Positions 34,101-43,642 of a DNA stretch of 64,000 bases are shown here, piece by piece (position 1 is the stretch's first letter; each line of letters begins with the position of its first letter). Under the pieces are notes generated by a model. That model did not search any database. It was not told the DNA's origin and was given only the letters and a program-made list of their open reading frames with translations. Source of the stretch: Bostrychus sinensis (lineage: Eukaryota > Chordata > Actinopteri > Gobiiformes > Eleotridae); assembly GCA_020698575.1 (NCBI GenBank), contig CM036239.1:45907763-45971762 (forward strand), in the 5' to 3' direction. The translations under genes were made by a program, and so were the position numbers.

Positions 34101-37100
34101 AGGAACAGCGTGACGCCACTGACCAGCCCTGAGTCTAACATTAAAAAACCTCGCATTGATGATTTGGACGAGGCACCCATCCAGGAGCTGCCGCCCTCTG
34201 TGGCCTCTCTGGCCCTGTGCAGCCCCGCGCACCTCCCTCTGGCCCTGGCAGGACAGGTGGGTCTCTGCTCCACTGCAAAACAAAGAGCTCCTATTCAGAT
34301 ACACCACAAATAGAGATTGAAATATTCAGGCTTACCTTGAAGCGTGAAGTGTCTGAGGACAAAATAGTGTTGCACCAGACCCAATTAATACATAAGGACA
34401 AATCAAGGACTAAACCAGGTCTAAATGAGGTCTAAACCAGGTCTAAATGAGGTCTAAACCAGGTCTAAATGAGGTCTAAACCAGGTCTAAATGAGGTCTA
34501 AACCAGGTCTAAATGAGGTCTAAACAGGACTAAACTAGGACTATACCTGGTCTAAACTAGGACTAAACCAGGTCTAAACTAGGACTAAACCAGATCTAAA
34601 CAGGACTAAACCAGATCTAAACAGGACTAAACCAGATCTAAACAGGACTAAACCAGATCTAAACAGGACTAAACCAGATCTAAACAGGACTAAACCAGAT
34701 CTAAACAGGACTAAACCAGGTCTAAACAGGACTAAACCAAAAATACAACTGGCTTTACATCAGGACTTACAATGCAAAAGACCCCTGAGTACCCCATGTA
34801 CCACCAGCGGTACTCCTACCACAGTTTGAGAACCAATGCCCCATAGTGTATAAATAGATATTTCAGTTTCAGTTCATCTTAAAATAATTTGCTGGGAAAC
34901 TTTCAGGCCAAGGTTATAATTATTAATCTGTTGTCTTTTGCCAACTTCACATGCAAACTGATGCTATTCAAATAACAGGAATAACCTAGGCCACTTTTTC
35001 CCTTCCTCATTTCTGTTTATTTATTTTTTACGCTCAACATTTTCACTCACAAACTTCCTGGTCTCTTTCTGTCTCTGCTGCTTCCTCCTTTTGCCACTGA
35101 CAGCACTGGCTGGGTAAAGTCTGTCTGTAAGTATCTTTTTTTTATTTCATCTTTGGCACATCCCACTTTTCCACCTCTACTTGTTGTACTATTGTAGCCA
35201 TTTAAATTCCCTTCACTGTCCAACATGGCACATCCATATATTACTCATATATCTACACCTACTACTAGCTCCAGCACTAAAGTATCATGCATTTATTATG
35301 GCAACAGCATTTGGCCAGGGACTCTTTGCATTTGCGTAGCCTTACAGGAAACGTCACACTTCCTTTTCCTTATATGGTGTGATGCAATGTAGAAGCTCCT
35401 CCCCATTTCCTGGCAGTGAGTAGAGGAAACGGGAAATGCTAGCTCATATTTGTTAATACTGAACTCTTTCTATCCCAAGTTCAAATTCCGGTCATTCCTG
35501 TCTGCTTGTAGAGTTAGCCTCACACTACTTGTTTTGTTTGGCTGACTCATGCTGACGGTGTCCCCCTCTGTCTCTGTCTTGTGTCTTTTTTATTTTTGGC
35601 CTGTCTTCTTGTCCTGCTAAAGACGCACCATCCTTCACTATCTCAAAGTGGTCTCGCTCTTAGTCTGTCAAAGGTAAATAAACTTTGGTGTGGCTTATAG
35701 CTTCCCTATAGCAGCACAGATAGACCCCATGCTAACAGATGCAAATATAAATGTATGACACTGAATTATACTAAATGGATTATCCAACAAAGTCAGGCTA
35801 CAATTAGCTGCTGCACAATTAGCTGTAATGATATTTGCTAAAATGTCGTTATGTCTTTTGATCATAATGTAGTGTAATATAAAGTAGCCTATATGGGATG
35901 GTAGGATAGGATTTTCCTAATGTGGTGTTGTAGTTAGCACAGCAATTTGGAGTAGAAGACAGGAGCAATGACAGGGCAAAAAGCAATGCCAAAATACAAT
36001 AAAAATAAATTTTCCATCAATAGTTAATAATAACAGCAACAACAACAAATGATGATAATAATAACAATAAATGTAACATACATTACATATTACATTAGTC
36101 CATTATTGAGTCAGCCCACAGTGACACTCACTGGTGGAAAACTCTTTGCCCTGACACTAACGCATTCATACAGGCAAGGTGGGTAAAGTGTCTTGCCTAA
36201 GGACACAATGGCAAAATGCTGGTAGCCGTTCTCAATCCGCCAATCTTTCGATTTGTGGGTGAACAGCTCTACCTACTGAGCTACTGCTATCGTTAACCTC
36301 AGATATAGGCTCTAACATTAATATTGCGTTCAGAGTTAGTTGTTAATTAGCATTATTTTGCTAAACAAACATTTCAACAACATACCAGTGGTAAAAATTA
36401 AATCCAGAAGTTTGCTGAATAAAAAAAGTAATTTTACTGACACTTTTGGCTCTATATAGGCTGCTCACTGCCTCCTAAATACTACACATAACAATGCATA
36501 TATATTGCCTTATAAAGACATGCATAGTTCTTCAATATTACAATAAATTTTAAAGAAACTTTTCTAATCCTGAAGAAAATGCAGGTTTCTAGCAGCAGCA
36601 TCACACAATGACAAGAAGCACACAGCATTCAGTGTTAGTAAGGTGCGATATAAAGTAAACTGTAAAACAAAAAACAAAAAAAGAACACTAGACTGTATCT
36701 GTGCTCATATTAAATAATGGTCTTTTCTACCCCTATGAAATACTAAAAGTGCTAATGCTCAAACATGGATACTGTGTCCTCACTGTGTGTACTGTCCCTA
36801 TGCTGGTTCTGCTGGTTCAGTGGAAAAGCGTGTGTAGCTGAATGTGCTCAGAGCTTGTCGGCTTTATTCATAATTGCTGGAAGATTAAGTCTGCTCAGTT
36901 AGCCACACCAGTCAGGTCCCACGCTGAGAACCAAAGCTAGTTTCTCAGCAGCTAAAAATATCCCTGTGAGATACCGGGGCCTGCAGCAAACAGGTGACGT
37001 AACCTGTGTTCTCACGCTTATAGTACAGCTCTGTTTATATTTACACCAGAGTATTAACACAGTGTTCGTACTCACCTCAACTCAAGTGCAACAAGTTCTG

Positions 37101-38212
37101 TTAAATTTATACAGTATACAGGAAAACAAAATAGAGGACAGAGAATGTGTTTTATCTTTTGTAAAACTGCCTTAAATCCAGGGTTCATAAACTTCTTACC
37201 AAGAATTCTCCATGACTTTTCCAAAAATTTAAACTAAACATCTACTTACACATCACAAAATACTGTTGTATTCGAAATGTCCAATGTGGTAATTTCCAAA
37301 ACTTTGAACAAAAATATAAAAGTCCATCACTTTTCCAGGACCTGGAAATGGGTTTTACATTTTCTTGACTTTTCCAGGTTTTCCATGAGCATACAAACTG
37401 TGTAAATACTCACTTTCTAAACATAATGCATTGTTCCAAACAAATATTCTTTGTAGTAGTGAGTAGTAATTAAAACAAATTGAAAAGTGTTGATAGATTA
37501 CAATACAATTACAATGACTTTTTTTTTTTTTTTTATATGCTCAGTTATGGCAAAAAAAATTGTATATAAATTAAGATTATAGTTTAATGTTTTAAATGAT
37601 GCTAAGTGGATATCCAGTAATATTTGGCAGAGTGTTATAAGGGCTGCTGTATTTTATCTTTTAAAACATGCTGGTGATTCAATTTAATTAAATTTTATTT
37701 ATAGCCCAATATCGCTATAGCAGTCACTTCAAAGGGTTTTAGAAACAATTAGTCACACAATGAAGCTTAAATTCACAATCAAACATAAGCAATAACTACA
37801 CTAAACTAAACAGTCCCAGGACATCCCCTGTCCTTAGACCCTCCTTCTCAGTAAGGAAAAACACCTAAAAAACCCATTAGCGGTAGCTGTTTATGTTATG
37901 CTGTGGGATCAGCAGAATTGACAGAATTTGGGCTGTGAGTGATAAAATTCCAACAACCACTGAACCAACTGAGCACCATCAGAGGAGGAGGACGCATTTC
38001 TCATAGAAGCTAGGTGCTCACTGACTGCAGAAAAGCGGTGATTGAATTGCAGTTCACAATGACCCCACTAGTTGCTTCTTACAAAAACTACACACTGCAC
38101 CTTTAACTTAGCATTTTGGCAGAGAGTTTTATGGTTTTGTTGTTCTTTTTATGTTTTGCAGAAGCTGAGGAGAGACTCTGGCCGACGCGACGTCATGCAA
38201 ATCTGCAAATGA
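25116..38212 (+). CDS. pfkfb3: 6-phosphofructo-2-kinase/fructose-2,6-bisphosphatase 3
   Basis: Coding exons: 25116-25194, 29058-29186, 29614-29710, 29797-29863, 29954-30028, 30105-30161, 30252-30376, 31494-31701, 31796-31942, 32043-32147, 33070-33199, 33295-33422, 34068-34256, 38162-38212. All are GT-AG and in phase: 528 aa (human 520). The cytosolic/nuclear bifunctional enzyme makes and degrades fructose 2,6-bisphosphate, the activator of glycolytic phosphofructokinase-1. The N-terminal kinase has a Walker A loop GLPARGKT (44-51) and FDATNTTRERR. The C-terminal bisphosphatase has RHGES with His256 (phospho-histidine position), Glu325 in ALNEIDAG and His390 in ICHQAV. The tail has LLRRNSVTP with Ser463, aligning with the kinase-target Ser461 of human PFKFB3, and the nuclear signal KKPR (475-478). 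This tail and the rbm17 neighbour separate it from pfkfb1, 2 and 4. Odd residues: the human KEN box reads SEN (144-146), DSGLSS reads DSGLSA (270-275), and Arg305 occupies the human Ser302 position. Confidence 0.97.
25748..26381. mobile_element. Family A copy in pfkfb3 intron 1, carrying a nested MITE
   Basis: Ends GAGTGGTTCTCAGATTGTGG and gtttgagaatcactg. The gtttagtcctgg interior is interrupted by 25881-26251. Confidence 0.65.
25881..26251. mobile_element. 'AGGGCTGCAAC' MITE nested in family A
   Basis: A 371-bp element with ends AGGGCTGCAACAACTAATCA and (reverse complement) AGGACTGCAACTAACAATCA. These termini are frequent in teleost genomes. TSD not clear. Confidence 0.65.
26660..26900 (-). 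repeat. Inverted copy of the ggataggctccag-type repeat, pfkfb3 intron 1
   Basis: Shares ggcagggtaca, gactgttcacccacattcct and gtcaccaattcacctggac with the repeat at 19890-20400, in reverse. 26900-27320 contains nothing recognised. Confidence 0.5.
27323..27945. mobile_element. Family A copy interrupted by family C, pfkfb3 intron 1
   Basis: Left end CAGTGGTAGTCCTGG; the right part is ggtttagacctgggttagtt up to gatggtacttggaaagccac, where it stops short of a normal end. The centre is the family C copy. Confidence 0.55.
27393..27829. mobile_element. Family C element, 437 bp
   Basis: Ends CAGTATAGCCCCAAGG and (reverse complement) CAGAGTAGCTCCAGG. The interior shares ggccttaaaagtattaaatg with other family C copies. 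Confidence 0.6.
28808..29000. repeat. pfkfb3: Family F repeat immediately upstream of pfkfb3 exon 2
   Basis: gcatgtttgagtaatcctg, tgctgaggccgttccc and aagagctggaaatgctc match 57190-57280 closely. It ends about 50 bases before the exon 2 acceptor at 29057 and includes a 20+ T run at 28837-28859. 27950-28800 contains nothing else recognised. Confidence 0.55.
30470..30870. mobile_element. Degenerate 'actcaagtaaaagt' hAT MITE in pfkfb3 intron 7
   Basis: ttactcgagtaaaagtaaaa at 30492-30511 and further ttacttcaaaa/gtaaaaaagtac motifs resemble the interior of 33487-33817. Ends are not definable. 30880-31490 is featureless AT-rich intron. Confidence 0.4.
32148..33069 (+). other. pfkfb3 intron 10: nothing recognised
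   Basis: AT-rich intron between exons 32043-32147 and 33070-33199; no repeat family or RNA gene seen. Confidence 0.4.
33487..33817. mobile_element. hAT MITE ('CAGTGGTGGA') in pfkfb3 intron 12
   Basis: A 331-bp element with ends CAGTGGTGGATGAAGTACTC and (reverse complement) CAGTGGTGGAATGCTACAAA. The ctcaagtaaaagt interior is typical of a common teleost hAT family. Flanks attaggct and gttatgct match at 5 of 8 bases. Confidence 0.7.
34345..34838. mobile_element. Family A copy with expanded minisatellite in pfkfb3 intron 13
   Basis: Right end gtaccacc...ccacagtttgagaaccaatg as in other family A members; the left terminus is not recognisable. Most of its length is the tandem array described separately. 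Confidence 0.6.
34416..34737 (+). repeat. Two-phase minisatellite (22-bp, then 21-bp units)
   Basis: 34417-34523 is about five copies of the 22-mer aggtctaaatgaggtctaaa plus cc. 34581-34727 is seven copies of a 21-mer beginning aggactaaaccagatc; the first six are identical and the seventh differs at one base. Such uniformity implies recent expansion and probable length polymorphism. Confidence 0.85.
35104..35126 (+). CDS. pfkfb3: pfkfb3 optional 23-nt micro-exon (alternative C-terminus)
   Basis: This exon is bounded by ctgacag and gtaagt. Joined to exon 13 in phase 0 it encodes HWLGKVC plus CT. Spliced straight to the last exon it shifts the frame by two and gives HWLGKVCLS followed at once by TGA. 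A human isoform that I recall ends PLLGKACLT, made the same way, so this looks like its orthologous exon. Expression is not shown by DNA. Confidence 0.7.
35623..35673 (+). CDS. pfkfb3: pfkfb3 second optional exon, 51 nt
   Basis: This exon has acceptor gctaaag and donor gtaaat and is 51 nt (17 codons), so it keeps whatever frame enters it. After the 23-nt micro-exon it would extend the tail from KVC with LRTILHYLKVVSLLVCQ and then end Arg-Ser-stop in the last exon. The LRTILHYLK stretch resembles an RTVCHIFSK-type tail I recall from a mammalian PFKFB3 variant. The acceptor's polypyrimidine tract is interrupted, so it is less certain than the micro-exon before it. Confidence 0.5.
36110..36295 (-). 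mobile_element. tRNA-derived SINE, pfkfb3 intron 13
   Basis: On the minus strand it starts gtagctcagtaggtagagct (tRNA A-box-like head), with a weak B-box. It continues into tgtccttaggcaagacactt, the conserved core of a common fish SINE. 34840-35100, 35130-35620, 35680-36100 and 36300-37170 contain no other recognised element. Confidence 0.65.
37179..37400. repeat. 'ccatgacttttccagg' dispersed repeat
   Basis: Two half-copies of tccatgacttttcca-like sequence about 130 bases apart, bounded by cagggttcataaa and ggttttccatgagc. Possibly a MITE; ends uncertain. Confidence 0.4.
37680..37870. repeat. Dispersed fish repeat, sister of 21655-22160
   Basis: ttatttatagcccaatatcg, ccaggacatcccctgtcctt and agaccctccttctcagtaag. 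A frequent repeat of spiny-rayed fish genomes by my recollection. 37870-38160 is featureless intron. Confidence 0.55.
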
Positions 38213-38363
38213 ACCTTCAGCTGTTCCTCAAAGAGACCGCAAACTGGACAAAGACAGACAAGTCTTAAAGAAATGAAGGACTCTCAACCCTTTACACCAC
38301 AGAAGGGTTGATTAATCACTGTCACACATTTTGTAATAATAATAATAATAATATTGATCCTCT

Positions 38364-38372
38364 ATTTATTTA
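38364..38372 (+). promoter_or_regulatory. pfkfb3: AU-rich element, two overlapping AUUUA motifs
   Basis: ATTTATTTA lies about 150 bases into the 3' UTR. Mammalian PFKFB3 mRNA is known for repeated AUUUA instability motifs in its 3' UTR. Confidence 0.6.
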
Positions 38373-38866
38373 TGTAATACATTTGTCATCTCACTTGAAA
38401 ACATGTTGCGATTCACCTACGATTGAGAGGCTTTAAGTGTGAGTTGTAGAAACGAATGCATGGACACATCTCGTTTCTTGTTACTGCATTTTGGAAAGAC
38501 CTAGATGAACATTTTAAGTCATCTTTTTTTCAACCATTTATAGTTTCTAACAAAAGTAGTTCTATTGCAATTTTACACCTTTTCTTTTGTAATGTCCGTG
38601 TATTATGGAGATTTGGTTGTATATGTATTGTTTGTTCACAAAAAGTGATTATTTTGCACATTGGTGATGTATACAATGTTTTTGAGTCACTTTCTCCTTT
38701 GGTTTTCATGTGAGACCCAGTGGATTTTTTGCCAAATAGTGCCTGTAGAGCTTGATCTGCAAGCCTAAAAGCTGCTTCTCTTGCAATTTATCCAGATTTT
38801 TCATCTCATGTCTCACCAAACTCAATGTATTTCAGTGTAACTCCACTTGTCACCTGACATTTTACC

Positions 38867-38879
38867 ATTTATTTATTTA
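38867..38879 (+). promoter_or_regulatory. pfkfb3: AU-rich element, three overlapping AUUUA motifs
   Basis: ATTTATTTATTTA contains the UUAUUUAWW-type nonamer recognised by ARE-binding proteins. With the upstream pair it suggests the short-lived mRNA typical of this gene. Confidence 0.65.
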
Positions 38880-39158
38880 TGTATATATGTTGTTAACTTA
38901 ATACCTAGAAGAAGATTAACCTTAATTTTCTTTGCTGCCACTGTCGCTACGCACAAAGTCTTTATTTTTGTTACGAAGATGCGTGCTGATAATAATAATG
39001 ATATGGCATATGTCAGATTGAGTGATACACTACAATGGGAGAAGTGTTGAATGATGGGAAGTGAGTCAGTTCTCGCTGATTCTTGTGTTTTTGTACTTCT
39101 GTGTTGGGGCTGAATGAAAGAACTTTTGTTAATGAGTTTGCTTGGATACTTGAAGATG

Positions 39159-39189
<31 letters not shown>

Positions 39190-39309
39190 TTTGTAAAAAT
39201 TATATTTATTTTTTATGTAGTTTTTGGATGAATGCTCTGAGAAAAAACTGCACCTTGTTTGACTTTTTCCCAGTATGTTGTTTATGTGATTTTTGCATCT
39301 GCTGGACCA

Positions 39310-39315
39310 ATTAAA
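39310..39315 (+). terminator. pfkfb3: Poly(A) signal ATTAAA of pfkfb3
   Basis: The common variant hexamer ATTAAA is followed within 15-40 bases by a T/G-rich stretch. No canonical AATAAA was noticed between the stop codon and this point. Confidence 0.6.
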
Positions 39316-40030
39316 TCACAAGAAAGTGCACTTCTTTGCTGTTGAGTTTTCATTTGCACCAATTGTTGACTACATTAACTACAGTCTACACTCAAAGGAT
39401 TTTTAAGTTGTTGGTTAGCAGCCAAATAACAAAGAATGGTAAAACATGAATCATTCTCAGACATAGAGATCCTGAGATTTTTTTTTTTTTACATCATTAT
39501 TTTGATTTTATAATATAGCCAGAAAGAATCACAAGCTATAGTGTATTCTTTGTGCCATAAATAAAACAAAAACAAAAACATGCAAATCACTGCACACAAG
39601 AAAACTGAACATAGAGGGCTGAGAATCCAAATGGCGACATTCCTCTAGTTTTACAGGAGAAGCAAAAGCACTTAAATTTAACTGAAAACTCAAATAATTC
39701 AAATATTCCCAACCTTTTTTTTTTTTTTTTTTTGCCATTTTCAGACTATCAGACCGTATACAGTCAAGTAGTGACAAAATCATGGGGGAGAGCACGGAGA
39801 AGTGCCACATGTGCTGCAGCTCCACCAACTGAGCTATACTGCGGCTGAAATTGATATATATATGTATATTTTTTTAATATGACTTTTTAATTTGGAAATA
39901 AAGCCACATAAGCCTTTTTGGCTGTTATATACACTTTTAGCACTGACTAAATCCAACAGATTGTTTTTGTTTTTTGATCAATAACTGTAAATTGATATAA
40001 TTTCGCCCCAAAATGTCCCATAACTTAATT
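39316..40030. other. Flank downstream of pfkfb3: poly(T) runs and a SINE fragment
   Basis: Contains T-runs at 39480-39491 and 39716-39733. A minus-strand tRNA-like head, agtatagctcagttggtgga, occupies about 39824-39843. Nothing coding. Confidence 0.4.
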
Positions 40031-40160
40031 TATGCATTTATTTATCATTTTCTGCTTATTCCTGGGGTTGCAGGTGACCAGAGTTAATCCCAGCAACTAT
40101 GGGCCTTAGGCGGGGTTACAGCCTGGACAATGACCAGTCAGTTGCAGGGCTGATACAGAA
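40030..40160 (+). repeat. Copy of the ggataggctccag-type repeat
   Basis: tctgcttattcctggggttg, taatcccagcaactatgggc and ggcggggttacagcctggac are the familiar landmarks; the copy is short and old. Confidence 0.5.
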
Positions 40161-40249
40161 ACAATTTTTTTTTTTTTTTTTCAACTGAGCCACTACTATG
40201 CAACTGCTATAGAAACATATTTTATTTTTTGCGTAAATAGTAAATTTGT

Positions 40250-40800
40250 AACAGGAGCTGAAACCACCCAAGCTTTTTTGCCTCTTGTCCCCTTTGGGCT
40301 TTTTGTTGTCCCACCCTCATTGTTTATGAATTTCTAATAAATTTCATAAAAAACATCTTTTTTTTTTTCTTTTTTTTTAGTACAATGACATTTTATTTTT
40401 AGATTATTGTACTAATGAAACAAAAACAAAAACAAAGTAAATAAAAACATAACTAATGATCTGTTTGCCTTTGAAATAACCATATAAAATAAAATATAAA
40501 CTCATTTTACATTTGCTAATTTTACTGTATATTTAATGTTGAAAATAAACGTAAAAAATAACATAAAATAATAATAATCTTAAAACTGTTAAGCTAATAC
40601 ATTTACTATAAAGAGAAATGTAAATAATTTAAAAAACTCCACATTAAAACAAGCTTTTAAAACAAAAAATTATGACAAAATATAATAATAACAAATAATC
40701 TTTATAGCAGTTTCACCTCCTTTTCATCAGTCACTGAGAAACTTGAGCTTGTCCTTCAAAGTCGTAATAAAATGTCCATATCTGTTCTGTTCTGGGATCT
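40250..40800. mobile_element. Old family B copy
   Basis: Left part has ttttttgcctcttgtccccttt and ccaccctcattgtttatgaa. Right part has gcagtttcacctccttttca and gagaaacttgagcttgtcct, which match 17260-17330. Termini decayed. 40800-41145 has nothing recognised. Confidence 0.5.
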
Positions 40801-41148
40801 TTTCCAATGTTTTCCACACTGGCCTCCATCTTGTTACTACAATCCTTTCCTAAAACACTGCTGCATTACTGTACACATCCTTTTATGGCTCGTCATCTGT
40901 TGTACACTGTGTCCAGGCAAACACTCACAGCCTGAGTCACGCTGAGGCCCTTATCAGAAATGACTTACCCTCAGGATATTAAAATGGCAACACAGCAGAT
41001 AATCCACCAGCGTCACAACACGGGACCATAATAAAAAATTGATAAATGTATTTACACATCATGACTGGGTAAAATGGTTATCAATTTGAGGAAAGGACCT
41101 ACAATAAATGCATGTTGCAACAGGAAACGGGCTGAGAAGTGTTGTCAT

Positions 41149-41277
41149 AACCAAAACCAAGACCAAGACCAAGAACAAGACCAAGACCAAGACCAAGTCC
41201 AAGACCAAGACCAAGACCAAGACCAAGTCCAAGACCAAGACCAAGACCAAGACCAAGACCAAGACCAAGACCAAGAC
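41149..41277 (+). repeat. (GACCAA)n hexamer array
   Basis: About 21 hexamers of gaccaa with a few substitutions (aaccaa, gaacaa, gtccaa). The reading frames through it, QD/TK on one strand and LV on the other, are artefacts of a 6-base period. Confidence 0.9.
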
Positions 41278-42622
41278 TGGGCTAAGACTACTCTGTGTTA
41301 CATTGGAGGGGATTCCCAAATAACAGAGACAGTAAAGTATGACATAAGCAATTCAGTTTAGGGGAGTAAGTTCAGAGGGGTGTTCATAACTAAACTGAGG
41401 TGTAGTTGTTTGGGTTTTTTGGTGACACCTGGTGGTGAAAGTACAGATTGCAGATCCACATCTCACACTGCGCTCCATTTTTGAGCACATGAACAGCTAT
41501 GGTCGCACTGCAGTGACTTATAAGGCTGATAAAACTTTCGCTAAAAAAAAAAAGGTAATTTTGGAGCTAGTGGCTGTACTATTTTTATTTTTATTATTAT
41601 TATTATTATTATTATTTTTGTATATATTTATTATTTTTGTTGCTGTTTATATCTACCATATAATTATTTACTTATTTATTATTACATTGTATTGACCTTG
41701 TCTCATTTTTGTGGTATCTTCAATTCATTAAAAAAAATACAATAAAATAAAAATGAAATAAAAATTCTAGTCATACAAAAATATGTACAGTATATAGGTA
41801 AAATGTATTTAGTTAATAAATCTTCTGTGCTCAATCATGCTCAAAAACAAACATGAATGCGGTCTTGTCCCATGGTGCTCACTTTGTTTGCTCTAGGGTT
41901 GTTCTGTCCTGCAGGAACTACAGATATGTGTGTTATTGTTTTTTTCTCAGATAGACAAGTACAAGTCTTTGATATGATTATTTCTGCAATTCTGAAATAC
42001 AAGTCTGACTGGCCTTTAACATCTGTCAGCAATAATATGAGTTATTTTGTTTTATTTATTCAAAACAGAGACGCTGCAGTGTCAGTTTGTCCTCTTTGGG
42101 TCATGACCTTTGTTTGAATAATAAGCTCAACAAACATTTAGCTGTGGTTGAATATGGCTTGTTCTCACACTCATTGTTCTCTGTGTTACAAGGTCTTTCT
42201 GTCCTGGAAATGTGAGAACAGACTAAACCAGACAAAATACAAATTAATGTCTGTCTTTCTATGCACAGCCAGTCAAAACACAAGGTAAACACTTCTTCAT
42301 GTGCAAAAAAATAAATCTCATTTTTCCTTTTGGGTTTTTCCTTTTTGGAGTCACCACTGCAAATCATCTTTAATGATTTTCATGTTGATTCTCCACAGTT
42401 TTCAAGAGGAGTTTAGGTGTCTCAGGGTCTTCTTTAGGAGTGAGGGGAGGATTGAGTCTGCAGTAATGTGGCCAATGTACCGGTCTCCTGTGATGAAGAA
42501 GCAGTGGATTCACCAGTCAGTCTACTCTCACTTATGGTCATGAGTTTTGGGTCAGAACCAAAAGGACATATCCTGGATACAAGCAGTCAAAATCAGTTTC
42601 CTCAGTAGGATGGCTGGGCGCT

Positions 42623-43199
42623 AGGATGACCACGTCAAATAGTATAAAAAGTGGGACAAGGCGGGACTGACTTGAGAAATAAATGTATAAATACAAAGCT
42701 TACATCTTACATCTTATCTTAAAATCAAACTTACCAACTTACTCAGATACAGGCTGCTTCTGTCTTAAGGCCAATAAAACATATGATGTCCAGTTTAATA
42801 CCCAAAACACACATTTTGCAAAGTGATGTCTATACCGAGACTTTCATTATTGGAATAAAAAAAAAAAAAAAAAAAAGCTTTCAGCCTTTATATTCTCAAA
42901 ACAATCCATCACCAACCCCAGCTCACAGCTCCAGGAGAGGCCTGTCCTGCAACACAGGAGCAGAATGCACCAACCATGTATTCCAACCTATCAAGATGGG
43001 ACACCCACAAATATATATTCTACATTTTACACAAGAAATACTGATCTTACCATATTGTTCTTAACTTGTATTACTCTTTTTATAAAATTCACTGAGCATC
43101 AATGAAAAAGAGGGACTTATCTTAATAAGTGGGACAGTAGGACAGATGCCTAAATTGCTGTGTAATACAACCAAAACTGGGACAGGTGGTCACTCTACC
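42623..43199. mobile_element. MITE in the RTE remnant (ends AGGATGACCAC / AGAGTGACCAC)
   Basis: A 577-bp insertion. gggcgct (42616-42622) and gggtgct (43200-43206) are the likely decayed TSD. The inner ends gatgaccacgtc and gacaggtggtcact are inverted. Has an A-run at 42859-42876. Confidence 0.65.
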
Positions 43200-43219
43200 G
43201 GGTGCTCTTTTGGAGATAA

Positions 43220-43642
43220 CACTTGCCTTTCCCTTAAGCAGCTGCATAGGGCCACACAGACATTAGAAGACCCCAAGAGTTATTATCTATAATTTACTGA
43301 TTTAATTAAATTGCCAACCCTATTTGATTAATATCCTGGTTATAATATTCTGCATGCTATTGCCAGTTATCTTTTGCTAAGGGTCTATCTGAAAGTGGGG
43401 GTCAATGCAGTCATTATACTCATGTGTTTTACTTCTGGTTTACCTGGGGTCCCCCTTGCTGAGTTTGCAAGGGGGTCAACAAAAATCTCTCAAAGCATTC
43501 ATCCCATTAGACAAATAGTCTGTCAGTGTTTTATTAAAATCACATTAAAATATTGTAAAATTTGAATGGTCTGAAAAATGACTGAGAGGGTTGGTCACCA
43601 AACCTATCCTGCTTAGAGCCCCCTAATGTACAGGACCGGCAC
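43220..43642. mobile_element. Second insertion in the RTE remnant
   Basis: Bounded by an exact 9-bp direct repeat tggagataa (43211-43219, 43643-43651). Near-terminal cttaagcagctgcatagggc and cctgcttagagccccctaat are roughly inverted. 423 bp, non-coding. Confidence 0.65.

Larger units (their letters stand above)
38213..39315 (+). other. pfkfb3: pfkfb3 3' untranslated region
   Basis: About 1.1 kb between the TGA at 38210-38212 and the poly(A) signal. It contains two clusters of overlapping AUUUA pentamers, an (ATA)n stretch near 38335-38353 and a long poly(T) near 39170-39192. No transposon homology was recognised in it, unlike the sequence on both sides. Confidence 0.75.

Noticed and set aside
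34416..34737. Regularly repeated 21-22 bp units resembling a CRISPR array
   Set aside because: Units are contiguous with no unique spacers, in a vertebrate intron, inside a known repeat family; it is a minisatellite.
36240..36295. tRNA gene on the minus strand
   Set aside because: Only the A-box half resembles a tRNA; no acceptor pairing, and it continues into a SINE core.
41059..41361. Open frames of Leu-Val or Gln-Asp repeats on both strands
   Set aside because: They are forced by the 6-base period of the GACCAA array; no start context or domain.
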